This document shows positions 5,791 to 7,849 of a stretch of 7,849 nt of DNA, one piece after another. The notes below the pieces were generated by a model, which saw nothing but the letters and a program-made list of their open reading frames with translations, did not search any database and had not been told where the DNA came from. How positions within the stretch are numbered: the first letter of the stretch is position 1; each line of letters starts with the position of its first letter. Source of the stretch: Micromonosporaceae bacterium (GTDB taxonomy: Bacteria > Actinomycetota > Actinomycetes > Mycobacteriales > Micromonosporaceae); the NCBI GenBank assembly GCA_017354595.1, contig JAFMQQ010000122.1, forward strand, positions 1-7,849. The letters run 5' to 3'. Made by a program: the position numbers and the translations under genes.

Positions 5791-6828
5791 TCACGCCGTC
5801 AGCGCGCCGGCGAGCAGTTCGAGGGTGCGTTCCCGGGCCGGGTACCGGTCGGTCGGCTCGTGCTCGTGCGCCGAGGCGGCCGGTACCACCATCACCTCGT
5901 CGGTACCGGTCCGCTCGGCCAGCGCCCGCAACCGGGACACCGCCTCGGTCGGCTCGCCGATCACCCAGTTGCTGCTCATCTCGTCGATCAGCTGATCCTC
6001 CAGCGCAGTGGTCTGAGTCCGCTCCGCTTCCTCCACAGTGGACAGCGGCGCCATCGGGCGGCCACTGCGCATGAACGCCATCCGCTGCAGCTGCGGCCGG
6101 GCCAGCACCCGCGCCTGTTCGCCGGTCGGCGCCACCACCGCGTTCGCGGTCACCAGGGTGCGCGGGGCGGGCAGCGCCGCCGACGGGGTGAACCGCTCCC
6201 GGTACAGCGCCAGTGCCCGGTCGGTACCGGTACCGGCGAAGAAGTGGGAGGCGAAGACGTACGGCAGGCTCAGCGCGGCGGCCAGGGCGGCGGAGTAGTC
6301 GGAGGAGCCGAGCAGCCAGATCTCCGGTACCGTCGTCGCGGCCGGCGTGGCGCGCAGCTCGTACTCCTGCCCGTCCGGCAGGCGTACCGCGGCACCCGCC
6401 GGGGAGAGCAGGCTCGCGATCGCCCGCACGTTCGCCGGGTAGTCGTCCACAGTGGAGTCCAGGCCCCGGCCGAGCACTGCGGAGACCACCGGGTCGCTGC
6501 CGGGTGCCCGGCCGATGCCCAGGTCGATCCGGCCCGGAGCCGCCGCCTCCAGCAGTGCGAACTGCTCGGCCACCAGCAGTGGCGCGTGGTTGGGCAGCAT
6601 CACTCCGCCGGAGCCGACCCGGATCCGCTCCGTCCGCGAGGCGAGCAGCGCGATCAGCACCGGCGGGTTGGTGGAGCCGACCGAGGGCATGTTGTGATGC
6701 TCCGCGACCCAGTACCGGTGGTAGCCGAGCTGGTCGGCCCGCTGGACCAGCCGTACCGACGCGGCGAGCGCGTCGGCCGTGGTCTGCCCGGTGCGTACTG
6801 TCATCAGGTCCAGGACGGAGAGCTTCAC
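5791..6828 (-). CDS. LLM-class flavin-dependent oxidoreductase (luciferase-like)
   Basis: A 345-residue cytoplasmic flavin enzyme of the bacterial luciferase-like monooxygenase superfamily. These (beta/alpha)8 proteins use reduced FMN or F420 to oxidise small molecules. It opens LSVLDL near residue 4, then RYWVAEHHN (38-46), RIRVGSGGVMLPNH, VAEQFALLEAAAPGRIDLGIGRAPG and, later, WLLGSSDYSA, all typical of the MsnO8-like/'alkanal monooxygenase-like' subgroup. Length is normal. The start is GTG 6826-6828: it gives the conserved N-terminus and overlaps the TGA of the upstream DinB gene as GTGA, so translation is probably coupled. It converges on the GH18-like gene with only 13 bp between the stops and no visible hairpin. 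The substrate, and FMN versus F420 use, cannot be read from the sequence. Confidence 0.88.
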   Translation of the reverse strand: MKLSVLDLMTVRTGQTTADALAASVRLVQRADQLGYHRYWVAEHHNMPSVGSTNPPVLIALLASRTERIRVGSGGVMLPNHAPLLVAEQFALLEAAAPGRIDLGIGRAPGSDPVVSAVLGRGLDSTVDDYPANVRAIASLLSPAGAAVRLPDGQEYELRATPAATTVPEIWLLGSSDYSAALAAALSLPYVFASHFFAGTGTDRALALYRERFTPSAALPAPRTLVTANAVVAPTGEQARVLARPQLQRMAFMRSGRPMAPLSTVEEAERTQTTALEDQLIDEMSSNWVIGEPTEAVSRLRALAERTGTDEVMVVPAASAHEHEPTDRYPARERTLELLAGALTA

Positions 6829-7406
6829 CCCTCAAACATACGGGCGGTGGCCTCCAGCCGGTCCCGGTAGGCCCGCCACGACGCGGCGTCCTCCGGCGGC
6901 AGGTTGCTCTTCGACGCGGTCAGCCCGGCCGCCCCGTCGATCAGCTCCCGGATGATGTCCGCGTGCCCGGCGTGCCGGTCGGTCTCGGCGAGCATGTGTA
7001 CCAGGATCCGGTGCAGGGTCACCTGGTTGCGCTCCGGCCGCCACCACGGCACCCGTCCCGTCGCGTCCAGCTCGAGCGCGTCGATGGTGGCGTCGGCGTG
7101 TGTCCACACGCGACGGTACAGGTCGAGGATCTGTTGCCGGGACTCGTCTGCGGTCGCCCACATGTCGGCGTTGACCTCGGCGCCCTCGTCCAACCAGGGC
7201 AGCGGTTCGGCGAAGGGCCGGCCGAAGGTCTCGCCGAAGTACCCGGCCGCCACGCTCGCCAGGTGCTTGAGCAGGCCGAGCAGGTTCGTCCCGGTCGGCG
7301 TCATCGGCCGGCGGATGTCGTAGTCGGAGAGGCCGTCGAGCTTCCACACCAGGGCCTCCCGCGCCTCGCGCAGGTAGTCGTGCAGTTCGGTCTTGAGTTC
7401 GGTCAC
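6825..7406 (-). CDS. DinB/DUF664-family protein (possible mycothiol-dependent transferase)
   Basis: A 193-residue four-helix-bundle protein. The start is taken as GTG 7404-7406 (VTELKTELHDYLREAREAL), with AAAGG about 9 nt upstream. The frame stays open leftward of this start to the window end, but that extension lies antisense to the SGNH gene and has no family similarity. Typical DUF664 blocks are TPTGTNLLGLLKHLASV, WATADESRQQILDLYRRVW, and VHMLAETDRHAGHADIIREL. The candidate metal ligands of the DinB fold are H48, H145 and H148 (from HAGH), with H137 nearby. Characterised relatives in actinomycetes include metal-dependent mycothiol S-transferases and isomerases, so thiol-dependent detoxification is a reasonable guess, not shown. 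It is the first gene of an operon with the LLM oxidoreductase through a 4-nt GTGA overlap. Confidence 0.85.
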   Translation of the reverse strand: MTELKTELHDYLREAREALVWKLDGLSDYDIRRPMTPTGTNLLGLLKHLASVAAGYFGETFGRPFAEPLPWLDEGAEVNADMWATADESRQQILDLYRRVWTHADATIDALELDATGRVPWWRPERNQVTLHRILVHMLAETDRHAGHADIIRELIDGAAGLTASKSNLPPEDAASWRAYRDRLEATARMFEG

Positions 7407-7455
7407 ACTATCGAGCCTTTCATGAGAGCGGACCGGTTTGGCAGACTCGTACCCC
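7407..7455. promoter_or_regulatory. Short divergent intergenic region (DinB/SGNH)
   Basis: Just 49 bp separate the divergent DinB and SGNH starts, so promoter elements must be compact or lie inside the coding regions. The minus-strand ribosome site of the DinB gene (AAAGG) is here. I see no convincing -35/-10 pair on either strand and no clear inverted repeat. Confidence 0.3.
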
Positions 7456-7849
7456 GTGGAATATCGCAGTTTCGTGGCGGTAGGGGACAGCTTCACCGAG
7501 GGGTTGGACGACGCGCACCCGGACGGCACCGGATACCGCGGCTGGGCCGACCTGGTCGCCGCGCGGCTGGCCCGCCAGACGCCGGGCTTCGGGTACGCCA
7601 ACCTGGCGGTGCGGGGCCGGCTCTTCGACTCGGTCGTCGACCAGCAGGTACCGGCGGCCAGCCGGATGCGGCCGGATCTGATCAGCTTCGCCGCGGGCGG
7701 GAACGACGTGCTGCGCCGCAGCTTCGCGGCCGGGCCGATGCTGTCCCGGTTCGACCAGACGATCGGCGGGCTGCGCTCGGCCGGCTCCCAGGTGGTGCTG
7801 TTCCGGTTCGCCGATGTCACCCGGCGGCTGCCCGGCCGCCGGATCACCC
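7456..7849 (+). CDS. SGNH/GDSL-family hydrolase, N-terminal part (runs off right edge)
   Basis: The first 131 codons of an esterase/lipase-like SGNH hydrolase are visible. With GTG 7456 as start the protein opens VEYRSFVAVGDSFTEGLDD. Block I GDSFTEG puts the nucleophile at S12. Block II is around NLAVRG (49-54), whose Gly54 is a likely oxyanion-hole residue. Block III GGND supplies N83, also for the oxyanion hole. The catalytic Asp/His block near the C-terminus lies beyond the window. No signal peptide is seen, so it is probably cytoplasmic. An in-frame TTG at 7438, with GAGCGGA 5 nt before it, is an alternative start that would add six residues. GTG 7456 lacks a good ribosome site, so the exact start is open. 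Such enzymes act on acetyl or acyl esters; the substrate is unknown. Confidence 0.88.
   Translation, partial: MEYRSFVAVGDSFTEGLDDAHPDGTGYRGWADLVAARLARQTPGFGYANLAVRGRLFDSVVDQQVPAASRMRPDLISFAAGGNDVLRRSFAAGPMLSRFDQTIGGLRSAGSQVVLFRFADVTRRLPGRRIT

Noticed and set aside
5552..6835. 427-codon minus-strand frame overlapping the oxidoreductase
   Set aside because: Same strand as the oxidoreductase but another frame, with Arg/Ala/Gly-rich translation. The 345-residue frame carries the flavin-enzyme motifs.
5413..6870. Long plus-strand frame spanning the GH18-like tail and the oxidoreductase antisense
   Set aside because: Arg/Pro/Gly-rich low-complexity translation crossing two real genes; no domain.
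7407..7847. N-terminal extension of the DinB protein to 340 residues
   Set aside because: The extra part is antisense to a clear SGNH hydrolase and has no family similarity. Family proteins begin close to GTG 7406.

Overview
The window is high-GC DNA (about 70% by eye). It has GTG starts, purine-rich ribosome sites, tightly packed genes and strong G/C bias at third codon positions, as in an actinomycete. A DinB/DUF664 protein of the type linked to mycothiol chemistry and multi-domain secreted glycosidases fit that group. A Micromonosporales-like host is a guess. No tRNA, rRNA, CRISPR array, transposase or phage gene is visible, and I saw no sign that any complete gene is broken.

Layout. (1) Positions 1-826 hold a divergent efflux/regulator pair: the first 39 codons of an MFS drug-transporter-like protein (minus strand, running off the left edge) and a complete TetR-family repressor (plus strand). 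The 106 bp between them carry an imperfect palindrome that could be the repressor's operator. (2) Positions 845-908 form a very long stem-loop between the convergent TetR and glycosidase genes. Each arm of the stem is itself a short palindrome. (3) Positions 919-5777 hold two divergent secreted carbohydrate-active proteins: a 1210-residue multi-domain GH31 enzyme (minus) and a 360-residue GH18-like protein (plus). They share a 143-bp control region with an AT-rich patch, a near-consensus promoter and an operator-like inverted repeat. (4) Positions 5791-7406 hold a two-gene minus-strand operon: a DinB/DUF664 protein followed by a luciferase-like flavin-dependent oxidoreductase, with stop and start codons overlapping as GTGA. 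(5) From 7456 a divergent SGNH/GDSL hydrolase runs off the right edge.

How they may work together. The TetR protein probably controls the adjacent efflux pump. The GH31 and GH18-like proteins are both exported and probably co-regulated, which suggests attack on one extracellular glycan, but no sugar transporter or sugar regulator lies beside them. The DinB/LLM pair looks like a small redox or detoxification unit. The points most worth checking are the unusual GH31 nucleophile motif with two adjacent cysteines, the altered GH18 catalytic signature, the nested palindromic stem-loop, and an over-represented palindromic word, CCACWGTGG.
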